A stretch of 17,348 nt of DNA from UBA10205 sp035289625 (GCA_035289625.1 DATDWP010000026.1:1-17348), one strand, 5' to 3'; numbered from the stretch's first letter, positions 1 to 6,106 are shown. Notes: generated from the sequence alone by a model not told the origin. Numbers and translations: made by a program.

Positions 1-426
1 GATGTTTTAGAAGGTGGGCTATTCGGGGCGCTTTTAGGAAGGCTAATGCATTCGCTTGAGCAGAAATTTTCTGGCCTAAAAATTAGCAGGGAAAAACTCT
101 TGGAAGAAGTTGGGCTGATAGGCGCAATAGTTGTGGCAATTATAATTTCACTTCTATATAGGCCGTTTGCAATTGCAAGTTCATTTGCTGGATTTTTTGC
201 CGGGTTTTTTTTCTCAAAATTAATGGGCGCAAAATACCAAAAAGTACAGGGGACTCCCCTTATCATAAAAATAGGCTTAGGGTTTATTGGGCTTGCACTA
301 ATTGGCCTTGGCTCAATTCAATTTGAAGAATTTTCAGCAGAGGGGTTTTTCGCATTTGGCCTCTGGATTAGCATGATTTACCCGCTGATTTACGAAAGGA
401 TTTTAAATGGTTCAAAACCCAAATAA
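1..426 (+). CDS. Membrane protein of unknown function, 5'-truncated by the window edge
   Basis: The frame is open from the first base, with no stop before the first internal ATG at 46, so the gene very probably starts upstream and only its C-terminal part is seen. From the ATG at 46 there are four hydrophobic stretches at about residues 22-38, 41-57, 72-91 and 100-116, with a basic tail, so this is an integral membrane protein. The motif-poor, Phe/Gly/Ile-rich sequence does not let me name a family. A TATA-like TTTTAAAT at 401-408, inside the last codons, may serve the tRNA-Tyr gene that follows 16 nt after the stop. That the frame is a real gene is fairly sure; its role is unknown. Confidence 0.7.
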   Translation, partial: DVLEGGLFGALLGRLMHSLEQKFSGLKISREKLLEEVGLIGAIVVAIIISLLYRPFAIASSFAGFFAGFFFSKLMGAKYQKVQGTPLIIKIGLGFIGLALIGLGSIQFEEFSAEGFFAFGLWISMIYPLIYERILNGSKPK

Positions 427-442
427 GTGCATACATTTCTAC

Positions 443-625
443 CCCGCCTTAGCATAGTAGCTAATGCGTCCGGCTGTAGCGCGACCTTTTTCTTTCTCTT
501 TGCAAGAGAAATAAAAAGCTCGACCAAAAAGAAAGAGAAAAAGTACTGCCCCTTGATCGGGGCGTAAATAACCGTTCAGTTGTGCGGTTACCGGAAGATC
601 CCCGGTGCAAATCCGGGAGGCGGGA
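443..625 (+). tRNA. tRNA-Tyr (anticodon GUA) with a 110-nt intron
   Basis: Exons are 443-479 and 590-625, giving a 73-nt mature tRNA; CCA is not encoded. The acceptor stem is a perfect 7 bp (443-449 with 618-624). The D stem is 452-455 with 464-467. The anticodon stem is 469-473 with 591-595 and closes the spliced loop CTGTAGA, anticodon GTA at 475-477 shifted by one: loop base T at 475, G476, T477, A478. The T stem is 601-605 with 613-617. C1-G72 and discriminator A73 are the known identity elements of archaeal tRNA-Tyr. The intron lies at the canonical 37/38 site. Odd points: the D loop (AGTAGCTA) lacks the GG pair, and the T loop starts TGC rather than TTC. A T5 run at 631-635 may terminate the transcript. 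Confidence 0.92.
480..589 (+). other. Archaeal BHB intron of tRNA-Tyr
   Basis: The splice sites fit a bulge-helix-bulge motif. The central 4-bp helix is 474-477 with 584-587 (two G-U pairs). The 3-nt bulges are AGC (478-480, cut after G479) and TTA (588-590, cut after T589). The inner helix is 481-485 with 579-583. Inside the intron there is a 14-bp hairpin with one mismatch (486-500 with 504-518, loop TGC) and a GCCCC/GGGGC hairpin (548-552 with 559-563). A competing stem AACCG/CGGTT (570-574 with 585-589) would cover the 3' splice region. No protein-coding frame such as a homing endonuclease fits in 110 nt. Confidence 0.85.
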
Positions 626-662
626 TGCTATTTTTACAACAATAAACCGCCCTAGAATAGCA
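626..662 (+). repeat. 7-bp inverted repeat and tRNA-5'-end-like copy after tRNA-Tyr
   Basis: TGCTATT (626-632) is the reverse complement of AATAGCA (656-662). Within the interval, 647-660 matches the tRNA-Tyr 5' end (444-457) at 12 of 14 positions. It may be an attachment-site scar or a degenerate duplicate, or chance. The 5' arm includes the T-run that probably ends the tRNA transcript. Confidence 0.3.
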
Positions 663-663
663 A

Positions 664-671
664 TATAAAAA
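664..671 (+). promoter_or_regulatory. TATA-like box TATAAAAA upstream of the small membrane protein
   Basis: TATAAAAA lies about 67-74 nt before the ATG at 738. A start of transcription near 692-696 would give a leader of about 45 nt for that start, or a leaderless transcript for the alternative GTG at 696. It resembles other TATA-like boxes in the window. Confidence 0.4.
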
Positions 672-737
672 CTTCCCCCCTATTGTAGTAGTTTTGTGGC
701 AGGAAGGAAAATTCCATTCAAAAAAAAGGGGGATCGA

Positions 738-884
738 ATGGACACGTTATTAACAGTAGTAGTAATTTTAGCAATTTTGTGGGCTCTTGGATTGATTGGT
801 TCAATTGGGGGTACTCTAATTCATCTACTCCTCGTAATTGCACTAGTCATCATAGTATATCGCCTCGCAAAAGGCACACTTTAA
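738..884 (+). CDS. Small membrane protein, DUF5670 / lmo0937-like
   Basis: This is a 48-residue protein made almost wholly of two hydrophobic helices (about residues 3-20 and 24-42) joined by a Gly-rich turn, ending in a short basic tail. The pattern (LWALGLIG...GGTLIHLLLVIALVIIV) matches the lmo0937/DUF5670 family of tiny bacterial membrane proteins, function unknown. I chose the ATG at 738 because it is preceded by GGGGGAT (729-734) and gives the usual family length; a GTG at 696 would add 14 basic residues. It is a lone gene followed by an intrinsic-terminator-like hairpin, which together with the bacterial family hints at transfer from bacteria (inference). Confidence 0.75.
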   Translation: MDTLLTVVVILAILWALGLIGSIGGTLIHLLLVIALVIIVYRLAKGTL

Positions 885-888
885 TTTT

Positions 889-916
889 CCCGCTACTTTG
901 CGGGATTTTTTATTTT
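889..916 (+). terminator. Intrinsic-terminator-like hairpin with T-run
   Basis: CCCGC (889-893) pairs with GCGGG (900-904) around a 6-nt loop, followed by T6 from 906 and a second T4 at 913-916. It starts 4 nt after the stop of the small membrane protein gene. The shape is that of a bacterial Rho-independent terminator; archaeal polymerase also stops at T-runs. Confidence 0.65.
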
Positions 917-971
917 AAATTAGATAGTAAATAGGAATGCGCCACAAAACACTCCTTGTATTTTCAGATAT

Positions 972-1005
972 GCAGGCATTAGGTTTTCATTATTAATATG
1001 CCTGC
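972..1005. repeat. 8-bp inverted repeat GCAGGCAT / ATGCCTGC
   Basis: The arms are 972-979 and 998-1005. On the plus strand the second arm is followed by TTTTCTATTTCT, so it could be a weak second terminator. On the minus strand it spans the last codons and stop of the basic micro-ORF, where it could act as a 3'-end hairpin. Confidence 0.35.
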
Positions 1006-1095
1006 TTTTCTATTTCTCACTTGGCCTACTCCGCCAGCTTTTTTTGCTGCGCGCCTTTTTGCATGTAGCATTCTGGCACCACGTGTTGATTTCAT
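979..1095 (-). CDS. Basic 38-residue micro-protein, unrecognised
   Basis: A short minus-strand frame of 38 codons starts at ATG 1095 and stops with TAA at 981-979. Its start is preceded by AGGAGGAA (minus strand of 1101-1108) with a 7-nt spacing, one of the best Shine-Dalgarno signals in the window. The peptide has 12 Lys/Arg, one His and no acidic residue (it begins MKSTRGARMLHAKRRAAKKA), which suggests nucleic-acid or ribosome binding. A TATA-like element at 1147-1153 (minus strand CTTATAC) could drive it. I know no family that matches; it resembles small basic ribosomal proteins only in composition. It could be a leader peptide or chance, but the SD makes chance less likely. Confidence 0.5.
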   Translation of the reverse strand: MKSTRGARMLHAKRRAAKKAGGVGQVRNRKAGILIMKT

Positions 1096-1132
1096 GTTAG
1101 TTCCTCCTGCCAAAGGATACCCAAATATAGTG

Positions 1133-1170
1133 TTAGCCTAAAAGCGTATAAGTAGATTGTTTTGGGCTAA
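1133..1170. promoter_or_regulatory. Inverted repeat around a TATA-like element between divergent genes
   Basis: TTAGCCTAAAA (1133-1143) and TTTTGGGCTAA (1160-1170) are inverted copies with one mismatch in 11 bp. The 16-nt spacer contains GTATAAGTA (1146-1154). The site lies between the divergently read micro-ORF (start 1095) and GIY-YIG gene (start 1236), so an operator or shared promoter is plausible. Confidence 0.4.
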
Positions 1171-1235
1171 AAAAGAATTAAAATCAACAACAAAGGGCGT
1201 TTGGAAATAAATAAAGAACCGCGCCAGAAATCTGA

Positions 1236-1484
1236 ATGGCTTATTTTGTGTATCTTGCAAAATGTTCTGACGGGTCATATTATTGCGGGATTGCAAAAAA
1301 CCTTCATGCAAGAATTGGCATGCACAACAAAGGCCGCGGCGCAAAATATACGCGTTCAAGAAGGCCGGTTGAACTTGCATATTTTGAAAAAACAAAAAAT
1401 AAGAGCGCAGCGCTTTTGCGCGAAATTGAGATAAAAAAATATTCGCGGAAGCAAAAAATACTCCTTTGCAAAAAATGGAACTAA
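1236..1484 (+). CDS. GIY-YIG nuclease domain protein, UPF0213 / YhbQ-like
   Basis: This 82-residue protein is a single GIY-YIG domain. The GIY equivalent is FVY at 4-6, the YIG equivalent is YCGIA at 16-20, an Arg at 26 follows, and the HNKGRGAKYTR block (30-40) is typical of the UPF0213 group. The probable metal-binding Glu is at 63 in REIEIKK. Such proteins are small endonucleases of poorly known role, linked in bacteria to DNA repair or exchange. The ATG at 1236 starts right at the domain's first strand, as in relatives. It lies 31 nt before the secreted nuclease gene on the same strand and may share a transcript. Family assignment is secure; function is not. Confidence 0.9.
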   Translation: MAYFVYLAKCSDGSYYCGIAKNLHARIGMHNKGRGAKYTRSRRPVELAYFEKTKNKSAALLREIEIKKYSRKQKILLCKKWN

Positions 1485-1515
1485 CAATTAAAACACTTTA
1501 TGGCTAATTTTAATC

Positions 1516-2349
1516 ATGCGTCAAAACATTCTTGCAGCGCTGATTTTAATGATCTTGTTCTCCGGATGCATCAGCATGCCTGGCAATGAAAATCAGGATG
1601 CGGATGAATTGGATCCTGGGTTTGCCAGCAAAGTTATTGATGGGGACACATTTGAGCTTCAAAGCGGGGAGCGCGTGAGAATTCTTGGGATAAATACGCC
1701 GGAGCGATCAGAGTACTACTACGCGCAGGCAAAAGAGAGGCTCTCAGAATTAATAGAAGGAAAAGAGGTGCTGCTCGAAAAAGACACAGATGAGCTGGAC
1801 CAGAATGGAAGGCTTTTGAGGCATGTTTTTGTGGGAAAGGCAAATATTGCCTCAAAAATGCTCGAGGAAGGGTTTGCAACCGCTTATATTATTGACCCTC
1901 AAATGAAGCATGCGCAAGAATTGGAAGAATCGGAGAATTTTGCAAAAAAATCCGCAATCGGACTTTGGATGGGGGCATCTGAAACCGGGGCGTGCAGCAG
2001 CAGCTGCATTTTTGTTGAGGGGCTAAATTATGATGCGACGGGGGATGATTGCAAGAACCCAAATGGGGAATATGTCAATCTTGAAAATAGGTGTTTTTCT
2101 TCCTGTGATTTTAATGGCTGGGCACTAAAAGATGAGTCCGCGTCCCACATCTACAGGTTCAAAGGGTTTGAACTTGCTGCAAATTCAAATGTCACTCTCT
2201 ATAGCGGATGCTCGCAGGATAGCGGAAATGAGCTATATTGGTGCGCGGGGACAAATAGCTGCAGGGCGGTTTGGAACAATGATAGCGATAGGCTCTTTTT
2301 AAGAAATTCAGACGGGAAATTGGTTGTAGAATATCAATATTCCAGTTAG
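1516..2349 (+). CDS. Secreted SNase-fold nuclease lipoprotein with lamin-tail-like C-terminus
   Basis: This 277-residue protein has a lipoprotein signal: a hydrophobic helix (5-15) ends in the lipobox LFSGC, with the lipid-bearing Cys at 18. Residues about 36-152 form a staphylococcal-nuclease domain: VIDGDT (40-45), R55, the NTPE motif with E63, and R99 of NGR match the Ca2+-dependent active site. Residues about 160-275 look like a lamin-tail domain (EYVNLENR, DFNGWALKD, LFLRNSDGKLV) carrying eight cysteines (160, 164, 179, 193, 197, 232, 243, 249) that could form disulfides outside the cell. The likely role is cleaving external DNA or RNA for uptake of nucleotides, sensible for a host-dependent archaeon (inference). 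Confidence 0.88.
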   Translation: MRQNILAALILMILFSGCISMPGNENQDADELDPGFASKVIDGDTFELQSGERVRILGINTPERSEYYYAQAKERLSELIEGKEVLLEKDTDELDQNGRLLRHVFVGKANIASKMLEEGFATAYIIDPQMKHAQELEESENFAKKSAIGLWMGASETGACSSSCIFVEGLNYDATGDDCKNPNGEYVNLENRCFSSCDFNGWALKDESASHIYRFKGFELAANSNVTLYSGCSQDSGNELYWCAGTNSCRAVWNNDSDRLFLRNSDGKLVVEYQYSS

Positions 2350-2388
2350 ACCGCAGGGCATATAGTACTTCTCCATCCAAAAATAACT

Positions 2389-3534
2389 ATGGAAGGGAAG
2401 GAACCCGGAACAGTTTTGCTAGCTCGCCCGGAAGGCAATTTGGGTGCCTCTTATTGCGATCACGCAAAAGAAGAGTGCAATGGCTGCCCTCTAATGGGCC
2501 TTGAATATGGCAACCAGCTTGAGGCAAAGCAAAAAATCCTATTTGATATCTTTGGGGAAAAAATCGAAATTGAACCGTCCCCTTCAGAGCTGCGCTACCG
2601 CAACAAGGCAGAACTATCTTACATAAATGGGCTTTTAGGGTATAAGCGCAGGGGCAATTTTTTTGAAAGTTTTGAACTGAAAGATTGCCTGCTTTTAAGT
2701 GAAAAGGCAAACCAAATTGTGCAATTCATCTCATCAGATCTGAAAAAGAGGCAGATACAGAGCGCATCGATTATGCAAAGAAAACCAGGGCTTGGATATG
2801 TGTGTATTCGCCAAGGGGAAAATGAGCAAATGATGGTAAATTTTATATTTTTTGGGCAAGTGGATGGAAATATTGAAGCGCTTTGCAATGAACTTTTAGA
2901 AAAAGAGGTTAAGAGCGTGAACATTATTTTGAATGAAACCTGGAGCGATACTGCATTTGGAAAAATGATACAAACATTTGGAGAAAAATTCATAATTGAT
3001 GAAATTTTAGGCAAGAAGTTCCAAATAGCCCCAGAAACTTTTTTCCAGACAAATAAAAAAAGTGCCCAAAAAATATTTTCAGTTGTGCAGGAAAATATCC
3101 CTATTGGTTCGCGCGTTTTAGACCTCTATTGCGGAGTTGGGACAATAGGAATTGCAATTGCGCAAAAGTGCAAAAACGTTGTTGGAATTGAAGTAAATGA
3201 ACAAAGTGTTGCAAGCGCTATAATGAATGCAAAAAACAACGGAGTAGAGAATGCGATTTTTTATGCAGGCAAGGCACAGGAAGTTCTTGAATATACCCCT
3301 TCAGAATTTGATGTGGTAGTTGTTGACCCACCGCGAAATGGGCTTGAACAACAGGCAATTGATTGCGTATTAGAAATTTCTGCGCAAAAAATAATTTATG
3401 TCTCCTGCAACCCTACAACACTAGCACGAGACATTGCAAAATTGCAAGGATATGAAATTTGTAATCTACGCGCATTTGACCAATTCCCCCAAACAAGCCA
3501 TATTGAGATGCTCTGCGTGCTTGAAAAAAAGTGA
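2389..3534 (+). CDS. RlmD/TrmA-family RNA (uracil-C5) methyltransferase
   Basis: This 381-residue SAM-dependent enzyme would make 5-methyluridine in rRNA or tRNA. Four cysteines for a 4Fe-4S cluster are visible: C23, C30, C33 and C100 (CX6CX2C plus a distal Cys). The methyltransferase core has DLYCGVGTIG (245-254), E268, DPPRNG (313-318), the catalytic Cys340 in SCNPTTLARD and the general base E373 in HIEM. An N-terminal TRAM domain is absent or minimal. Archaeal members include the tRNA U54 enzyme (PAB0719) and an rRNA enzyme (PAB0760); sequence alone does not tell me which this is. A TATA-like CATATAGTA at 2360-2368, about 26 nt before ATG 2389, suggests a leaderless start. The next gene overlaps the stop. 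Confidence 0.9.
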   Translation: MEGKEPGTVLLARPEGNLGASYCDHAKEECNGCPLMGLEYGNQLEAKQKILFDIFGEKIEIEPSPSELRYRNKAELSYINGLLGYKRRGNFFESFELKDCLLLSEKANQIVQFISSDLKKRQIQSASIMQRKPGLGYVCIRQGENEQMMVNFIFFGQVDGNIEALCNELLEKEVKSVNIILNETWSDTAFGKMIQTFGEKFIIDEILGKKFQIAPETFFQTNKKSAQKIFSVVQENIPIGSRVLDLYCGVGTIGIAIAQKCKNVVGIEVNEQSVASAIMNAKNNGVENAIFYAGKAQEVLEYTPSEFDVVVVDPPRNGLEQQAIDCVLEISAQKIIYVSCNPTTLARDIAKLQGYEICNLRAFDQFPQTSHIEMLCVLEKK

Positions 3535-3539
3535 GAAAA

Positions 3540-4457
3540 ATGGCAACATTTATCCCAAAAGAGTTCGAGGAAAAATACTCACAACTGTTAGGAAGTGAGT
3601 GGGATGAATTTTTGCGCTGTTGTAAAACTAAAATCCCAAAGAGCATTTGGATAAATTCCTTAAAGGCAAAGCCCCAAATTATTGCAAATGATTTATCAAA
3701 AAAGGGTTGGGAATTAAGTGGGCTTTTCCATGAAAACGCCTACTTCTTGCAAGGAGTTCAAAGGCCTGGCAGAAGCGAGGAGTTTGCACAAGGATTATTC
3801 AATTTGCAAGAGAAGGCATCAATGATCCCGGCCCTTGCCCTAGCTCCGCAAAAAAATGATTTGATTCTAGATGCTGCGGCGGCGCCTGGAAATAAAACAC
3901 TGCAGCTTAGCTGCCTTATGAACGGAAGTGGGAAAATTATTGCACTTGAAAAGAATGTGGAGCGCTTCAAAAGCCTACGGCACAATATCAAAAAATTCGG
4001 AATGGAAAATGTGATTGCAAAAAGAATGGATCTGCTCGATTCGCAAAAAAAAGAGCTCTTTGACAAAATTCTTTTGGACGCCCCCTGCAGCTCTGAAGGG
4101 CTTGTTAGAAAAGATGAGGGTGCATTGAAGAATTGGAACGAAGAGCTTGTGCAAAAAAAATCCGAACTGCAAAAAAAGCTTATTGCAAAATCATTTGAAT
4201 TGCTAAAACGAAACGGAGTAATGGTGTATAGTACCTGTTCATTTGGCCCGGAAGAGAACGAAGAAGTGGTGCAGAGCGTTTTGGAAACTGGAAGGGCGCA
4301 ACTTGAAAGAATTGAAATTCCAAAATTTAAAATAAGGCAAGGCCTTGTGCAATATGGCAATAAGAAATTTGATGATTCGATTGAATTGTGCGCCAGAATT
4401 TATCCGCAGGATAATGATACCCAGCAGTTTTTTGTTGCAAAGATAAGGAAAAAATAA
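3540..4457 (+). CDS. NSUN/Trm4-type RNA (cytosine-C5) methyltransferase
   Basis: This protein (305 residues from the ATG at 3540) is a NOP2/Sun-family enzyme that methylates cytosine C5, most likely in tRNA. The SAM site is LDAAAAPGNKT (110-120). Motif IV DAPCSSEG holds C183 and motif VI YSTCSFGPEEN holds C233; both Cys are needed in this family, one as nucleophile and one for release. A shorter-than-usual N-terminal region precedes the core and no PUA domain is evident. A GTG at 3531 would overlap the previous stop (GTGA) and add three residues; I prefer the ATG, but coupling through the GTG is possible. It forms a two-gene RNA-modification unit with the upstream methyltransferase, just before a tRNA gene. 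Confidence 0.9.
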   Translation: MATFIPKEFEEKYSQLLGSEWDEFLRCCKTKIPKSIWINSLKAKPQIIANDLSKKGWELSGLFHENAYFLQGVQRPGRSEEFAQGLFNLQEKASMIPALALAPQKNDLILDAAAAPGNKTLQLSCLMNGSGKIIALEKNVERFKSLRHNIKKFGMENVIAKRMDLLDSQKKELFDKILLDAPCSSEGLVRKDEGALKNWNEELVQKKSELQKKLIAKSFELLKRNGVMVYSTCSFGPEENEEVVQSVLETGRAQLERIEIPKFKIRQGLVQYGNKKFDDSIELCARIYPQDNDTQQFFVAKIRKK

Positions 4458-4537
4458 AAAAAGTGAAGGGATGGCCAAATCGAGTTTGGACAAGGCCTAT
4501 AGGCGTAGCAGGGAAGAGGGGCAGGGCATGAAAAACG

Positions 4538-4547
4538 ATTTAAAAGG
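4538..4547 (+). promoter_or_regulatory. TATA-like box of tRNA-Asp
   Basis: ATTTAAAAGG lies about 28-37 nt before the first base of the tRNA, the usual distance for an archaeal TATA box with a very short 5' leader. Its core TTTAAAAG recurs at 9474-9481 and 9659-9666. Confidence 0.6.
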
Positions 4548-4574
4548 ATTGCGAAGCCAGAATTTAGTGGGTTA

Positions 4575-4669
4575 GCCCGTGTAGTATATTGGTTAGTACA
4601 CACCCCTGTCAGGCAGTTTAACTGCGCAGCTCGGGTGTAGGGGGGGTTCGATTCCCCCCACGGGCGCCA
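4575..4669 (+). tRNA. tRNA-Asp (anticodon GUC) with a 20-nt intron
   Basis: Exons are 4575-4611 and 4632-4669, the latter including an encoded CCA at 4667-4669. The acceptor stem pairs GCCCGTG (4575-4581) with CACGGGC (4659-4665), discriminator G4666. The D loop has the normal GG (4591-4592), the anticodon stem is CACCC (4601-4605) with GGGTG (4633-4637), and the spliced loop CTGTCAC carries GTC at 4608-4610. The T stem is five G-C pairs around TTCGATT. G73 is the archaeal Asp discriminator. The gene follows a pair of RNA methyltransferase genes. The fit is essentially complete. Confidence 0.95.
4612..4631 (+). other. Compact 20-nt BHB intron of tRNA-Asp
   Basis: The central helix is CTGT (4606-4609) with GCAG (4626-4629). 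The bulges are CAG (4610-4612, cut after A4611) and CTC (4630-4632, cut after T4631). The inner stem is GCAG (4613-4616) with CTGC (4622-4625), loop TTTAA. This is a textbook hBHBh' target for the archaeal splicing endonuclease at position 37/38. Confidence 0.92.
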
Positions 4670-4853
4670 CGTCTACATAATAATTTTAGCCCGCATTTCA
4701 CACGCAACTTTTTTGGAGAGGATTACGAGAAGCTCCGCGTAGAACTCTTGAAGCGGCGTTGATGTTTTGGTAAACCAGGGCCAGTTCTTCCCATGTATTG
4801 GGTGGCTGTGGACTTTCATAGGCGAAAAAATTAAGTTGTCACTTTCTGGTGGT

Positions 4854-4862
4854 TTTAAAAAA
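4854..4862 (+). promoter_or_regulatory. TATA-like TTTTAAAAA upstream of the surface-protein pair
   Basis: The sequence near 4854-4862 (TTTTAAAAA) would place transcription start near 4882-4890. That is after the GTG at 4874 and before the TTG at 4916, so it favours the later start of the following gene if this is the promoter used. Confidence 0.35.
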
Positions 4863-4873
4863 TTCTAGGGGAA

Positions 4874-6085
4874 GTGTTATTAATAGGTATTGGTGTTATA
4901 TGCACAGGTAAAATTTTGCATATAAATTTCAAAACTGGATTTCATTTTCTCCTGATTCTTGTGGCGCTTGTCATTTTGGTTGTTACGACGGCTTCAGCAT
5001 TGCAGCAGCTTCTTTCAATGCACGGCAGGCTTACAAACGGCGGGACTTCTGTTACTTCGGCTGATTTGCGCGTAGGGATTTATGATGCGGCAACAGGCGG
5101 GAATATTGTTTATGATTCGGGCACCGATTACAACGGGACGGTAATAAATGGGATAGTTGATGTGATGCTAGGAGATGGATCGGTTTCTTTGGACCTCAAT
5201 TATGGGACTTTATATTATATGGATATAAACATCAACAATGCAACTGACTTAGATTTTAATGGTTCGGAGAGGATGCGGTTTGAATCCCCACGCGGAAACG
5301 ATGCCAATATAAGTGATATCAGGGCAAGCGGTGCCGCAACGCCTATAAGGTTATTCACAGGTGCCGGTCTTGGGACTGAGAGGATAAGGATTACTTCGGA
5401 CGGAAATGTAGCAATAGGTTCACAGGCACCAGCCTCAAGATTTGTAGTTACAGGTTATGGTGTGTCATCGGCATCATCTGCAATGAACATAACAACTATT
5501 AACGGAGCAAGCATATTGTATGTGCGGGATGACAACAGGGTTGGAATAAGGACAACAAGCCCAACCAGCACACTTAATGTTCTAGGCGATGTCAACATCT
5601 CATCAACTTCATCACCGTCGCTGATCATCAGTTCTTCTGACGGAAACATTGTAATAGGCGCAACAGCTGCAACATCAACTTTCAGGGTTGACATTGCAGG
5701 GTTTACAAGGATCACAGGCGATTTGAATGTTGGCAAAAAGATTACTACCCAGGATCTTAATATAGTAAATACAGCAACATTAAACGGGGATCTGAATATT
5801 AGCACACTTGGAAAAAAAATTATTATCAAAGACCAGAATGTGGGCGCTAATGACAACTTCAGCAACGCTTGTATGGGAAGCGGAAGATTGACATCAGGCG
5901 GAGTGACTATTACAACAACTTGCATCACAGAAAACTCCAGGGTATTCCTGACAAGGCAGTCCGGCGGACTAGGCAACGCATCATATGGTATCGGGGGCAG
6001 GACAGCCGGAACAAGCTTTGATATTAATTCATCATATGCAACTGATGCAAATTCAATTGCATGGATGATTGTTGAGCCTGCATAA
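4874..6085 (+). CDS. Exported protein with phage-tail-fibre-like repeats
   Basis: The protein is up to 403 residues, rich in Gly, Ser, Thr, Asn and Ile. A signal peptide runs about residues 16-42 (hydrophobic FLLILVALVILVV, then TTASA). Residues about 43-125 form a beta-rich domain. Three repeats of the type DGNVAIGSQAPASRFVV follow at about 174-193, 217-237 and 254-272; such GNVGIGT-like units are typical of tail fibres and other trimeric adhesins. Residues 285-325 are short beta repeats (DLNI), and 340-403 form a Gly/Ser-rich tip. Start choice is open: GTG 4874 follows AGGGGAA, while TTG 4916 gives a cleaner signal peptide. It is 21 nt before the next surface gene. A role in adhesion is inference. 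Confidence 0.75.
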   Translation: MLLIGIGVICTGKILHINFKTGFHFLLILVALVILVVTTASALQQLLSMHGRLTNGGTSVTSADLRVGIYDAATGGNIVYDSGTDYNGTVINGIVDVMLGDGSVSLDLNYGTLYYMDININNATDLDFNGSERMRFESPRGNDANISDIRASGAATPIRLFTGAGLGTERIRITSDGNVAIGSQAPASRFVVTGYGVSSASSAMNITTINGASILYVRDDNRVGIRTTSPTSTLNVLGDVNISSTSSPSLIISSSDGNIVIGATAATSTFRVDIAGFTRITGDLNVGKKITTQDLNIVNTATLNGDLNISTLGKKIIIKDQNVGANDNFSNACMGSGRLTSGGVTITTTCITENSRVFLTRQSGGLGNASYGIGGRTAGTSFDINSSYATDANSIAWMIVEPA

Positions 6086-6106
6086 AAGTGGTCATGGTGC
6101 CGGTTT

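Noticed and set aside
4471..4575. 34-codon ORF (ATG 4471, TAG 4573-4575) after the NSUN gene
   Set aside because: It contains the TATA-like box of tRNA-Asp and its stop ends on the first base of the tRNA; no clear SD and no recognisable sequence.
4673..4756. Short open stretch after tRNA-Asp (ending in LRVELLKRR) that looked like an integrase tail
   Set aside because: No start codon of its own, no Arg-His-Arg-Tyr motif, only about 28 codons; no support for an integrated element.
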